From positions 146,850,025 through 146,914,024 of the forward strand of contig NC_134539.1 in NCBI RefSeq assembly GCF_050624435.1: a stretch of 64,000 bases of DNA, in the 5' to 3' direction. Both the position numbers and the translations under genes were made by a program. Below the pieces are notes generated by a model. That model had not been told where the DNA came from, searched no databases, and saw only the letters and a list, made by a program, of their open reading frames with translations. This document shows, in pieces, positions 1 to 9,525 of the stretch (positions are counted from its first letter, which is position 1; every line of letters starts with the position of its first letter). This DNA comes from Tenrec ecaudatus. Its lineage: Eukaryota; Chordata; Mammalia; Afrosoricida; Tenrecidae.

Positions 1-569
1 CACATCTGCCAAAGCCCTGTGTTCCAGGCAGCCTGAGAGTGATGAGTCAGTGGTCTGGGCCAGAGCCTGTGGTTTTGGGTCTAGATAAGCCATTTTGAGA
101 GCTGATTGCTCAGCTCTAAAAGACTATTGGCATCAGCGGTGGTAGTGTAGTCAGCAAGAGGGCTCAGCAGCCTCTCGCTTTCGTGGCTTGCTGGTTGGTA
201 ATGATGAAAAATGATACAGCAATGCTCCTGTTTGTCAAGTATCTGGACAATATGCAACCTGTCAGAGTAATAAATCACCCTCCTTCTTCTCCATCCCATT
301 TCCATGCCCAGAGGTAACCATGGTTGGTTTGATATGCCCCCTAACACACAGGGAAGCCTCTCAGAGGCAGGACCTGCTAGGACTGCCTTGCTTTTCTGGG
401 TCTTCAAAGTTTTTCACCTTTGACAAGGGGACGGTCTTAGGACTTTTCTATCTTTCGTTTTAGGGGAGAACATTTGAATTTTCCACTACGTTTCTGCCTT
501 ACACAGACTTTGCCTTCTTCAGGTTCTACCGTAACCTGTATCATCTTAAAAAAGAACACATAAAAGGAG
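1..569. other. unassigned sequence
   Basis: No repeat, RNA gene or coding exon was recognised here. A 108-codon minus-strand open frame (81-407) has no recognisable domain and no support as a gene. Confidence 0.4.
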
Positions 570-812
570 TGGGATGGGTGGGAGATATGGAGGGTGAGGG
601 GATTTGGGGAGCAAACAATGAATGCCAGAGAGTGGGAGAAACACTAGAACTGATTGTGATTACACAACTCATTTTAAAAGTGATTTAACCAAGGGGAAAA
701 GGGGAAATGATTCTAAAATTGATTGTGGTAATGATTGTACAAATCTGATACAATTGAACCATTGAATTGTATGATATGTGGGTTACATGCCAATAAAACT
801 ACAAAAAACCCA
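570..812 (+). mobile_element. old L1 LINE 3' end
   Basis: A purine-rich stretch is followed by the typical mammalian L1 3' end: a 'gattgtggtaatgattgtac' segment, an 'attgaattgtatgatatg' segment, and a 'caataaaact' polyadenylation signal before an A-rich tail. No coding part is present, so this is a 5'-truncated insertion. It resembles the copy at 28380-28630. The subfamily is not determined. Confidence 0.65.
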
Positions 813-887
813 CATAAAAGGAGTTGCATTTTATGTAGTTTTTCTCATGCTGCTGTTGTTACTTGCCATTGAGTCAGTTCATAACAA

Positions 888-1094
888 AAAATGAAAAACC
901 ACTGCCATTGAGTCAATTCTGATGCATAGAGACCCTATAGGGCAAAGGAGACTGGTCCTTGGGGTTTCCAAGATGGTGAAACTTTATGGGAGCAAACGAT
1001 CTCATCTTTCACCCACAGAGTGACTGGTGGGTTTGAAACACCAACCTGTGGTTAGCAGCCCAACACTTAACCCACTGACCACAAGGTCACCGCT
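888..1094 (-). mobile_element. AfroSINE
   Basis: Reading the minus strand, the element runs from a tRNA-related head (1040-1094), through a middle block with the 'gggagcaaacga' equivalent, to a tail that ends near the 'actgccattgagtcaattct' complement. The family is tRNA-derived and confined to Afrotheria. It is moderately diverged and nearly full length (about 205 bp). Confidence 0.85.
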
Positions 1095-1099
1095 AACTC

Positions 1100-1335
1100 T
1101 TAGTAATTCATTGAAAATATTGATAATTGGTAGAAATGTGGGAGAAAAGCCTATACTTCCGAAGTAGTCAAAGAAATGCAAATTAAAATAATGCACAAGA
1201 GATAATATTTAAAAAATCACATGATCATTGCTTAAAAATAAAAAAGAACAAATTATCCGGAATTGGATAGGGCTTGGGGAGGAGATTGCCAATGGAAACA
1301 ACTACTCTGGAAGTGATCATGGGGATGTAAAAGCA
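1100..1335 (+). mobile_element. probable old L1 fragment
   Basis: The A-rich block contains 'caaagaaatgcaaattaaaa', a phrase typical of the end of mammalian L1 ORF2, then a degraded continuation. It is weakly supported because the remainder is too diverged to place by eye. Confidence 0.4.
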
Positions 1336-1628
1336 CGTAGGCTTTGTAAAGGCCCAGCCAGGAAGACAGAAACCTCATTAGTTATTGGACAAAGAAAAAT
1401 GTGATCTAAAGCATTAACCAGTAAGCATTGTAAGGCCTCTGTATGGGTTCAGAAGTGACCATGGAACAGACGATGAAAGGTTGAGAAAGAATGGACAGTG
1501 AAACAACCAAGGACTCCAACCGAGGGTCCTCGCATCATGCCTCTCAGCATCATCTTTAGGGCTGAGATTTAGTTCCCTTTGAAGAGGGAGTCTCGTCTGG
1601 ACCACCTAGCTGGTGCTGAAGAAACTGG
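1336..1628. other. unassigned sequence
   Basis: Nothing recognised. It may be the more diverged 5' part of the RTE LINE that follows. Confidence 0.3.
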
Positions 1629-2862
1629 CTAGGGGAAGCCAGCAAAACTGGCCTGTAGAAGTAGGGAAAGGATGGCTATTGTCTGTACTACTGTGGAGCT
1701 GCAGAAGTTCAGGTAAGACTTAGACGAGGATGTAAAAGAAGGGGTAGCATTGCTGATGTCAGCTGGATCTTGGGTCAAAGCAGAGAACACCAGAAAGGTA
1801 TTTACTTGTGTTTCGTTGACCATCCAGAGGCGTTTGACGGTGTGGACCATCATAAACTGTGAACAATCTTGAGAAGAATGGGAATTCTGGAACACTTCCT
1901 TAGGCTCATTTGGAACTTGTACATGGATCAAGGAGCAGTTGTGTGAACAGAGCCAGGGAATACTGCCTGGTTTAAAATCAGGAAAGGTGTCCATCAGAGT
2001 TCTAGCCTCTCCCTATTCGTGTTCAATCTATATGCTGAGCAAATCATCCAAGAAGTTGGAGCATATGAAAAAGAGTGTGGCAGCAGGATTGGAGGAAGGC
2101 TTATTAACAGCCAGTGATAGGCAGAGAACACAACCCTGCTTGCTGAAAGTGAGGTGGATCGGAAGCACTGATTGATGATGATCAAGGATTGATGCCTTCA
2201 ATCTGAATTACAACTCAGTGCAAAGAAAACTCAAATCTTCACAACGGGACCAATAGGTGATACATGGAGAAAAGATCGAAAGTCAGGACTTTCCTCTACC
2301 TTGACTTCACAATCAATCCTCATGAAAGCAGCGGCCAAGAAATCAAATGCCCCATTTCACGGGGCAAATCTGCTGCACAAGACCTCTTTAAAGCTTTGAA
2401 GCACAAGAGTGTTACTCTGAGCACTAAGGTGTGCGTGACCCATGCATGTGAAAGTTGGGCATTGAATAAGGAAGACTGAAGAAGAATCGAAGCATCTGCA
2501 TCGCGGTGCTGCTGACGAACACTGAAAGTACCACAGACTACCAGAAGAACCAACCAATCTGTCTCGGTACAGCCAGAATGTTCCTTAGAGGCTCGTACTT
2601 GTACTTGGGATACGCTATCAGGAGAAAACGGTGTCTGGGAAAGGACACCGTGCTTAATAAAGTCAAAGGTCATTGGAAAAGAGGAGCGTCCATGAGATGG
2701 ATCAACACAGTGGCTGCTGTAGAGGCCCAAACGGAACACCGATGGTGAGGATGGCAGGACGGCGCAGGACAGGGCAATGTTGTATTCTGTTAGACAGGGG
2801 GTGGCTATCAGTCAGAACTGACTTGATGACGCCTAACAACAACAAGTCCACTACCCCCAACA
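1629..2862 (+). mobile_element. RTE/BovB-type LINE, 5'-truncated
   Basis: This is the longest RTE copy in the window. It keeps part of the reverse transcriptase, the C-terminal region and the family 3' end (gtcagaactgacttgatgac then cctaacaacaacaa near 2810-2845). The endonuclease and 5' part are missing. The shared 'aacttgatggc...ctaacaacaacaa' tail recurs at 8840, 11035, 17165, 22548 (minus) and 34330, so the family seeded this region repeatedly. The copy is old: the coding frame is interrupted many times. Confidence 0.85.
1797..2479 (+). pseudogene. RTE reverse transcriptase remnant
   Basis: Translating the frame that starts at about 1797 gives FVDHPEAFDGVDHHKL, then a stop, GILEHFLRLIWNLYMDQGA, another stop, and a RKGVHQSS...LFVFNLYAEQII block. 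This order matches the finger/palm motifs of RTE/BovB reverse transcriptases. The family's YADD catalytic box is represented by AENT after two adjacent stops, so the enzyme is dead. A separate frame (2264-2479, 71 codons) still encodes the C-terminal segment YLDFTINPHESSGQEI...CESWALNKED without a stop. Function in life was target-primed reverse transcription of LINE RNA. Confidence 0.8.
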
Positions 2863-2963
2863 GGGCAAAGAAAGGTTAACTTGGAGTCGAGAGACAATAA
2901 ATTGGTACTTGGCATAGACTTTGACCTTGAAATTCTGTTTCAAAATTTAAGGAAATAATGAAG

Positions 2964-3172
2964 GGTGATGTGGTGACATAGTGGGTGATAACTGGACTGC
3001 TAATGGCAAGTTCAGTAGTTTGAAACCACCAGCTGCCTCAGGAGAGAAAGCTGTGGTTTTCTATTCTCATAAAGCGGAGTCGTCTCGGGAACCCACCGAG
3101 GCAGGTTCTATTCTGTTTCAGAGGTCACTCTGAGGGGGAATCGACTCGCTGGCAGTGAACTGGCGTTTGTGT
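2964..3172 (+). mobile_element. AfroSINE
   Basis: A plus-strand copy with the tRNA-derived head ('gtttgaaaccaccagctgcc'), the 'ctcataaagcggagt' middle and the 'gggggaatcgactcgctggc' tail. Nearly full length, with numerous substitutions. Confidence 0.85.
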
Positions 3173-3755
3173 TTTGGTATTTTGGTTAAGAATGGTATTT
3201 CAGCCTACAGGGGCAGTTGAAATAAGCTCAACGCTATCAAAGTGGAACTGCTTAAGCAAAATAGTGCCTCACCCATATGATGGAACCTTATCTACTGATG
3301 AACCCAAAAGGAGATTGCACAACTATGTGAAACAGTTGTATTAAATAATAGCTTTTATATTACGACCCATTGATAAACAGATGCCTACATAGATTTCTAT
3401 GGATGCATAGGGGGGAAAGACTCAGAAAGGTTGACATCTTATCCATCAGTTCTTTCATACAGTTTCTGATTCATGGTTTAGTAAATAATGCTTTACTTGG
3501 TATTCAGTAAATATTGAACAAATGCATTTGTACCAGTTTAGCACAAAAGAAATGTATTCCCTCACACCCCTGGACACCAGAAATACAAAACCAAGAAGTC
3601 TACAAGGCCGTGCTCCCCCTGAAGGGTTAGGATAGAATCCTTCCCGGCTTCTTCCAGATTTTGGTGGGTCCAAGTGTCTGTGTGCCTTGTGGTAGCATCA
3701 CTGCCTCCATCTTTCATGGTCTTCGCCTCTGTCTGTGTTTTCTTCTCTTCTTCTA
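3173..3755. other. unassigned sequence
   Basis: AT-rich, with no recognised element or gene. The minus-strand open frame at 3455-3673 has no domain. Confidence 0.35.
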
Positions 3756-3756
3756 A

Positions 3757-4106
3757 GGCCCTTTATGATTGGATTTAGGACTTAATACAGGTGAATTCAG
3801 GATAATCTCATCTTTCCAAAACCAAACCAAGCCAAACCCACTGCCACTGAATCCACTCTGACCCATAGCAACTTTACAGAGACTATACATCTTTATGGGA
3901 GCAGTGGGCCCTATCTTTCTCCTATGAAGTGGCTGGTGGATTTGAACCTCTACCCTTGTAGTTAGCAGTGAAAGCAGCACCAGGGTTCCTTCAATCTCAT
4001 TTTAAGATCCTTACATTAATGATATCGGTAGGAATCCTTTTTCCAAATAAGATCACATCCCTAGGCAGACAGATCTTTTGGGGACACCATCCAATTTATT
4101 ACATGT
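3757..4106 (-). mobile_element. probable MaLR/ERVL-type LTR relic
   Basis: Outside the SINE that interrupts it, the sequence (for example 'ttttccaaataagatcacat' and 'cttttggggacaccatccaa') resembles the common mammalian MaLR LTR block read on the minus strand. The two halves (3757-3815 and 3991-4106) are separated by the SINE at 3816-3990. Called by eye; the subfamily is unknown. Confidence 0.45.
3816..3990 (-). mobile_element. AfroSINE inserted in LTR relic
   Basis: The minus-strand copy begins after 'ccaaaaccaaaccaa' and shows 'cactgccactgaatccactc' and 'ctatgaagtggctggtgg'. It interrupts an older LTR-like sequence, so it is younger than that LTR. Confidence 0.8.
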
Positions 4107-4311
4107 ATGAATTAATATGAATCCATCCACACACATACATATAGATATATTACAGTGGTTTCTTTGGATTGTGAAATTTTTGTATTATTCCAATTTTATT
4201 GATTTATTTTGTGTGTGTGTCTGTTTTTGCTTATCAGTGTTTTTCAGATGTTTATGCAAAGAATAGTTTATTACTTTAGAAATAAAAGGGGAATAAAAAT
4301 TATTTGGCTAG

Positions 4312-4878
4312 GCAACTGGACATCTCCTTATAGAAAGGTTGCAGGGAGGAGATGAGCCAGTCAGGTATAGTGTAGCAATGATGAAACATAAAACTTTCTT
4401 CTAGTTTCTAAATGCTTCCTCCCCCACCACTATCATGATCCCAATTCTACCTTAAAAATCCGGCTAGACCAGAGGATGTACACTAGTACAGATAGGAACT
4501 GGAAACACAGGAATCCAGGACAGATGATCCCCTAAGGACCAATATTGAGAGTAGTGATACCAGGAGAGGAAGGAGAAGGTGGGGAAAAAGGGAGAACCGA
4601 TCACAAGGATCTACATATAACCCCCTTTCTGGGGGATGGAGAACAGAAAAGTGGGTGAAGGGAGACATCAGACAGTGTAAAACATGACAAAATAATAATA
4701 ATTTATAAATTATCAAAGGTTTGTGAGGGAGGGGGATGAGGAGGGAGGGAAAAATGAGAAGCTAATAACAAGGGCTCAAGTAGAAAGAAAATGTTCTGAG
4801 AATGATGATGACAACAAATGTACAAATGTGCCTGACTCAATGGATGGATGTGTGGATTGTGATAAGAGTTGTATGAGT
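4312..4878 (+). mobile_element. afrotherian LINE 3' region, unit 1
   Basis: Matches 39486-40060 segment by segment: 'caactggacatctccttata', 'cctcccccaccactatcatg', a purine-rich stretch, and finally 'attgtgataagagttgtatg'. It lacks the AATAAA end and runs straight into a second, 5'-shorter unit. I take the family to be an L1 3' untranslated region because of its 3' polyadenylation signal, A-rich tails and lack of coding. The LINE identity is inferred. Confidence 0.7.
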
Positions 4879-5245
4879 GTGAGGGACGATGCTGGGAGAG
4901 TGGAGGGTGAGTGGGTTGGAGGGGGGGAGCTGATTGCAGGGATCCACATGTGACCTCTTCCCTGGGAGAGGGACAGCGGAGAAGGGGGGAAGGGAGACTC
5001 CGGATGGGGCAGGATGTGACAAAATAACGATGTATAGATTACCAAGGGCATATGGGGGAGGGGGGAATGGGGAGAGAGGGGGAAAAAAAAAAGAGGACCT
5101 GATGCAAGGGGCTTAAGTGGAGAGCAAATGCCTTGAGAATGATTGGGGCAGGGAATGTATGGATGTGCTTTATACAATTGATGTTTGTATATGTATGGAT
5201 TGTGGTAAGAGTTGTTTGAGTCCCTAATAAAATGTAAAAGAAGAA
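4879..5245 (+). mobile_element. afrotherian LINE 3' region, unit 2
   Basis: Begins internally, at the 'gatgctgggagagtggaggg' point, and ends with 'gagtccctaataaaatg' and an A-rich tail. It closely resembles 30730-31085, so it is a younger subfamily than unit 1. Confidence 0.75.
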
Positions 5246-5645
5246 AAGAGAAAAAAATGATTAGGGCAAAGACTGTACAGATGTGCTTTATACAATTGAT
5301 GTATGTACATGTATGAACTGTGAAAAGAATTGTATCAGCCCCAATAAATTGTTAAAATAAAAAAAAATCAGCATACAAAAAAAAAAAGAGTTGTATGAGC
5401 CCTAAGGTGACCAGACGTCCCGCTTTTGGTGGGACAGTCCTGATTTTTAACAATTTTTCCCGCGTCCCGTGGCCTTTTAAAAAAGTCCCAAATTTTTGAA
5501 AGAATGCACGACAAGCTAGGGTATACGGTTTCCAGCTGCCATGTGGCTATTTCGCCAGGATATGAGTTTTTATCAATGGTGTCCCGCTTTGCCAATGTTA
5601 AAATCTGGTCACCTTATATTGAGCCCCCAATAAAGTGGTTTAAAA
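5246..5645 (+). mobile_element. LINE 3' terminal units, interrupted
   Basis: After the A-rich tail of unit 2, the last 100 bp of the family is repeated ('gtacagatgtgctttataca' ... 'gccccaataaa', 5262-5347). A further tail fragment (5388-5402 and 5617-5645) is split by a small inverted-repeat element. See also 25263-25587 and 31081-31205 for the same terminal repetition. Confidence 0.7.
5403..5616. mobile_element. 214-bp terminal-inverted-repeat element
   Basis: The ends 'taaggtgaccaga' and 'tctggtcacctta' are exact inverted repeats. The flanks 'tatgagccc' (5394-5402) and 'tattgagccc' (5617-5626) look like a 9-10 bp target duplication of the LINE tail it entered. The interior contains repeated 'gtcccgc' words and no coding. 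It is a non-autonomous DNA transposon. A 9-bp duplication would suggest a Mutator-like (MULE) or other non-hAT source, but one base differs between the flanks. Confidence 0.75.
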
Positions 5646-5754
5646 AATTATTTGCCATGTGAGAAAACAAGAGACTACGTTGAGCAATGCTGATTCCATC
5701 ATTCAGAAAATATAGTTGAGCCCAGGCATCACAAAAACCCAAATAAGTGCACCC

Positions 5755-6155
5755 ACTTCACATAGGAAACCAGCAGCTGTTGAGTTGATCCCAACTCATT
5801 GTCACCCTATATGGCAGTGGTTCTCCACCTTCCTCATGCTGCGACCCTTTAAGACAGTTCCTCATGTTGTGGTGACTCCCCAACCATCAAAGTATTTTCG
5901 TTGCTTCCTCATCACTGTCATTTTGCTACTGCGATGAATCAGGTGACCCCTGTGAAAGGGCCATTCGACCCCCAAAGGGGTTGTGATCCACAGGTTGGGC
6001 AGCGCTTCTCTAGGACCAGGTAGATCTTCCTGGACCCTGACTGTCACATCTTCCTCCCTGAGAATGAATGGTGGGTGGGAGCAGTCAACTTTTCGGTTAG
6101 CAACAAACCACTTACGGTTTTCACTACCAGGGACACCTAGGAAAGGGAATATTCG
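5755..6155 (-). mobile_element. AfroSINE split by SPIN
   Basis: The 3' part (5755-5814, ending in the complement of the 'gagtcgg' tail) and the 5' part (6008-6155) flank the hAT element at 5815-6007. The head lies at the right, with 'gttagcaacaaacc' as the complement of the tRNA-like region. Confidence 0.75.
5815..6007. mobile_element. SPIN-type non-autonomous hAT transposon
   Basis: The left end 'cagtggttctccaccttcct' is followed by 'catgctgcgaccctttaa' and 'agttcctcatgttgtggtga'. The right half has 'cccctgtgaaagggccattc', 'gacccccaaaggggttgtga' and 'tccacaggttg'. These phrases are characteristic of SPIN, a hAT family known from horizontal spread among tetrapods. The flanks ctatatgg (5807-5814) and ctctagga (6008-6015) agree at 5 of 8 positions, fitting a decayed 8-bp hAT target duplication. 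No transposase is encoded; the element is an internally deleted derivative of about 193 bp. Confidence 0.85.
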
Positions 6156-6182
6156 AAGAAAACATAAAAGACCATGAAAAAC

Positions 6183-6340
6183 TCACCTTCACTGAGTCAA
6201 TTCCATCTCATAGCGTCTCTATAGGACAGAGTGGAACTTCCCCTTGGGTGTCTGGTGCCTTAAACCATCTTGTCTTTTGCCTGAGGAGTGACTGCTGGGT
6301 GCCTGCCGCTCAGCGTGTAGCACAGTGTGCCACCAGGGCT
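6183..6340 (-). mobile_element. AfroSINE, left arm of inverted pair
   Basis: A minus-strand copy with a degraded centre. Its tRNA head abuts the head of the next, plus-strand copy; the shared junction 'caccagggctagtggttac' reads as SINE start in both directions. Confidence 0.75.
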
Positions 6341-6520
6341 AGTGGTTACAAATTGGGCTACTAATTGCAAGGTCAGCAGTTCGAAACCACCAGCCTCTCT
6401 GTGGGAGAAAGACAGAGTTTTCTCCTGCAAAGAGTTCCAGTCTCAGAAACCCACAGGGGCGGTTCTACCCTGCCCTATTGGGTCGCTAGGAGTCAAAATC
6501 AATTCGATGGCAGGGACTTT
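6331..6520 (+). mobile_element. AfroSINE, right arm of inverted pair
   Basis: A well preserved copy, with 'gcaaggtcagcagttcgaaa', 'gtctcagaaacccacagggg' and 'caattcgatggcaggga'. The head-to-head arrangement with the preceding copy gives an inverted repeat of about 150 bp per arm. Confidence 0.9.
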
Positions 6521-6885
6521 TATACATGCTTACAGAATCTGCAAGCATCACTTAGGGATCTTGAGAACGTGTCGATTCTGATGCAATGGATCTGGAGTGG
6601 AAATGCAAATTCCCAGCAGAGGTTCTGAACTGGTCTGAAGCCTTGGCTTTAACACATGAGTGGGGATCAAATAATTACTCAAGCATGGAGGAGTCTTTTG
6701 GGTACAAGCTACTTTAGAAGATTTGATTAATTAAGAAATGATGACAAGGAAAAGGAGAGCGTATATTATGGCTTTGGAAAATCATGATCTGATTTCAGAT
6801 CGACCCTTCTAAATAGAAATGTAAGCAGGTGAAGATGTCAGCGCATGAATGAGATGGAAGGACATACCATGCTTTGTCAGCGAGA
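6521..6885. other. unassigned sequence
   Basis: No element recognised. Confidence 0.3.
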
Positions 6886-6887
6886 CG

Positions 6888-7062
6888 AGGGATTGGCAAA
6901 CATTTTCCTGTTGAGGTCAGTCAGCTCACAACTATTTTGAGCATCGGACTTCAGCTTGTTGCAGCGACGCCATTCTGCTGGCGCAGTGTTGAGGCAGCCA
7001 CAGACAACCCTGAAAGGAATGGGCACGGAGTCTTCTAATAAAGCTTTATTGACAAAAACATG
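6888..7062 (+). mobile_element. MER5A-like hAT-Charlie relic
   Basis: The element begins 'gggattggcaaacattttcc' and ends in 'aataaagctttattgacaaa', a signature block of the eutherian-wide MER5A/Charlie elements. The right terminal repeat is missing after 'aaaaaca'. It is an ancient, placental-wide insertion. Confidence 0.65.
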
Positions 7063-7140
7063 TGCGGAACAGATTCAACTCATGGGTGGTCAGTAGAACA
7101 CCAGGGAGTTGTAATCCTATGCCAATAATAGTGTTTCTCA

Positions 7141-7358
7141 ATGGTGCCCACATGGCCGAGTGGTTGCTCACTGGGCTGCTATCCGCAAGGTCAGCAGTTT
7201 GAAACCACCAGCCGCTCCTCAGGAGAAAGATGGGGTTATCTACTCTCATAAAGAGTTACAGTCTCAGAACCCCACAGGGGGAGTTCTGCCCTGTCCTGTC
7301 GGGTTGCCATGAGTTGGGATAGACTGACTCTATGGCCGTGAGTTTGTTTGTTTTTGAG
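7141..7358 (+). mobile_element. AfroSINE
   Basis: A near-complete young-looking copy, including 'gctgctatccgcaaggtcag' and 'ctcataaagagttacagtct', ending in a 'gagtttgtttgttttt' tail. Confidence 0.9.
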
Positions 7359-8838
7359 TGGTTCCAGGACTTGGGAAAAGATGGTGTTCTGTTTTGTGGT
7401 TTTCCTTGTAAGAAGGAAATGCCAGCCTATTTGCAGGCCTATGTGCTTTTCTTGGAAATTTAATTTGATCTAAATGATGATTGACATGAGGGAGAGGGAG
7501 AGAGAAAACGAGCCTTTGTATTTGTGAAATAGATGGTATGATTCTCAGAAAGATTTCCAATGAATTCTTTTGGCAATACTTCTGGCCATTAGGTTCTGGG
7601 AACAGAGCTTAGTGTGTTAATCGTATTACACAGACCCTTTACCATACGGAGTTAAGTGTTGAGTGAATATGATTTGTGTCATAATATAGCTTGCTCTGGG
7701 TATAATCAGTAGGGGCACACGTGATAGAACGTGACTGTATTCTTTTGTCCATGCGATAATATTTGATTTCAAGATAAAACTTAGGAGAAAAGTAGAACAA
7801 TCGAACTGGATGATATTTCGGGGAGAATGTTAGTGATAAATGATTATATTCTGGGTTAGTATAGATATAAAAACCTTTTTTTGGAAACAAGGAGGGCTAA
7901 TCATTTTATATGAAAAGTGAATTGCTTTAAGAACCACTGTATTTGGTGATTTTGCTTAGTTGGGGAGCTCACTAACCCTCTACACTTCATTTTGAAGTAT
8001 TTAGTGCTTATTGAGTCAAAAGAAATAGCCTGATAAAACTCAGGTAGGCACTCTGCCAGTGGGGTTCTTTGGGAAGCAGATGCTGACATGGAGTTAGAAG
8101 CCCGAACGATTTATTGGGCAGATGAAAATATGGCTGAATATCAAGTGCTGCAAGTGGTCAGGATTCCCAGGGAATCCAAGAAGATACTTTGAAACATAAA
8201 TTAATTAAAAGATGATAACAACTCCAGGCAAAGGACAGCATGTCGGATGTTTTTGGAACAAGCCTTAGAGGGTGAGGCAGATGCGATAACATCTGGACTA
8301 ACTCCATGGGGGATGGGGCCCTGGAGCCCACAGGATCTGTTAGCAGAGGCCTGTGTTGAGTGGAAGTGATCTGGTTGGTCCTTGCACCATGTGTTGTTCA
8401 ACCATTAGAAGGACACCTTCAAGAATAGTTGATCTTGGCTCCCATCAGTTTGCTTAGTCCTTAACTAGGAGTATCCCAAGAGGGACATGACTCTGGCTGA
8501 ACAACCGAAGTGGATCAGGGAGTACTAACAGTTATGCTCCTTATAGCTGGGTAGCAAGTTTTTTCTGGAAAGGGATCTGAGAGGCACATTTTTAGGTTCA
8601 ACACACCCTTGTAACTCTCTAGTGTTTCCTCCCAACTCTCACTGGTTGACTTATGTTCCTCCGCCCTTGATATTGAGCCTTTCCAGGATTCTGTGTATAT
8701 TCTCCTCTTCATCTTTTGGGGAAAGCTCTTACACTCCCACGGCTCATATGCAACCCTGTAGGATCCTATGGGCCAGAAATTACCTATAGATTCATGATGA
8801 TTTGGTGTATCTATTAAAACAAAAGGCATTCCAACAAA
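7359..8838. other. unassigned sequence, mostly unique
   Basis: About 1.5 kb in which I recognise no transposon or gene. The longest open frame (8515-8829, minus, 104 codons) shows no domain. Ancient repeats too diverged to see by eye may be present. Confidence 0.35.
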
Positions 8839-8839
8839 T

Positions 8840-9132
8840 CTGTTTAATGGCCAGAGTGCGCCTTAGAGGCAAGGATGGCAAGACTTCATCTTACATACTT
8901 TGAACACGTGGTGAGGAGAGAACAGTCCCGGAGAAGGACATCATGGTTGGTAAAGGGCAGGGGTAAAGAAAAAGAGGAAGGTCCTCTAGGAGATGAATTG
9001 ACACAGTGGCCGTGACCATGAGCTCAGACGTAGGAACAATGGTGCGGATGGCACAGGGCCACACAGTGTGTCTTCCTGTTGCACCTAGGGTCGTTAAGGA
9101 TCAGAACCGACTTGATGGCATCTAACAACATC
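8840..9132 (+). mobile_element. RTE/BovB LINE 3' end
   Basis: Shares 'ggcaagacttcatcttacat', 'ggagaaggacatcatg', 'agaaccgacttgatggcatc' and a 'taacaaca' tail with the other RTE copies. It is 5'-truncated to the last 290 bp. Confidence 0.8.
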
Positions 9133-9524
9133 TATGCTCAAACAAAAAGCAATGGCTTACATGCAAAAGAAGTCTGGAGATGCTCAGTCCAGGGTTGGTT
9201 CAGTGGTCATGGTAAGCAGGTCCTAGGCTCCTTCTGCCTTCCTGCTCTGCTGTTTTAGCGTGTGGCTTCCATCTTCAAGGTCACATCGTGGTCAGAATGA
9301 CTTTTGGAGCTTCACTTGGCACATCCTCGATCCTACCAGAGGAAAGGTGGAAAAGTGGAAGGGCAAAAAAGTCTAGCTGTCATTCAAGTCAAAGTTCAAG
9401 CAATCTTCCTGGAAGTCCCCAACGATATGTCTGCTCACATCCTTGATCAGATCAAACACATCTACACCTAGTTCAAGGGAAACAGAGAAATGTAGACGCA
9501 AAGAACTATATTAGACTGCAGGGG
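9133..9524. other. unassigned sequence
   Basis: Possibly an old interspersed repeat ('gtgtggcttccatcttcaag' is a phrase common in mammalian repeats), but I cannot name it. Confidence 0.3.
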
Positions 9525-9525
9525 A

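Noticed and set aside
4776-5177. 133-codon Pro/Ser-rich minus frame
   Set aside because: Antisense of the purine-rich LINE 3' region; the same pattern reappears at 30536-31021.
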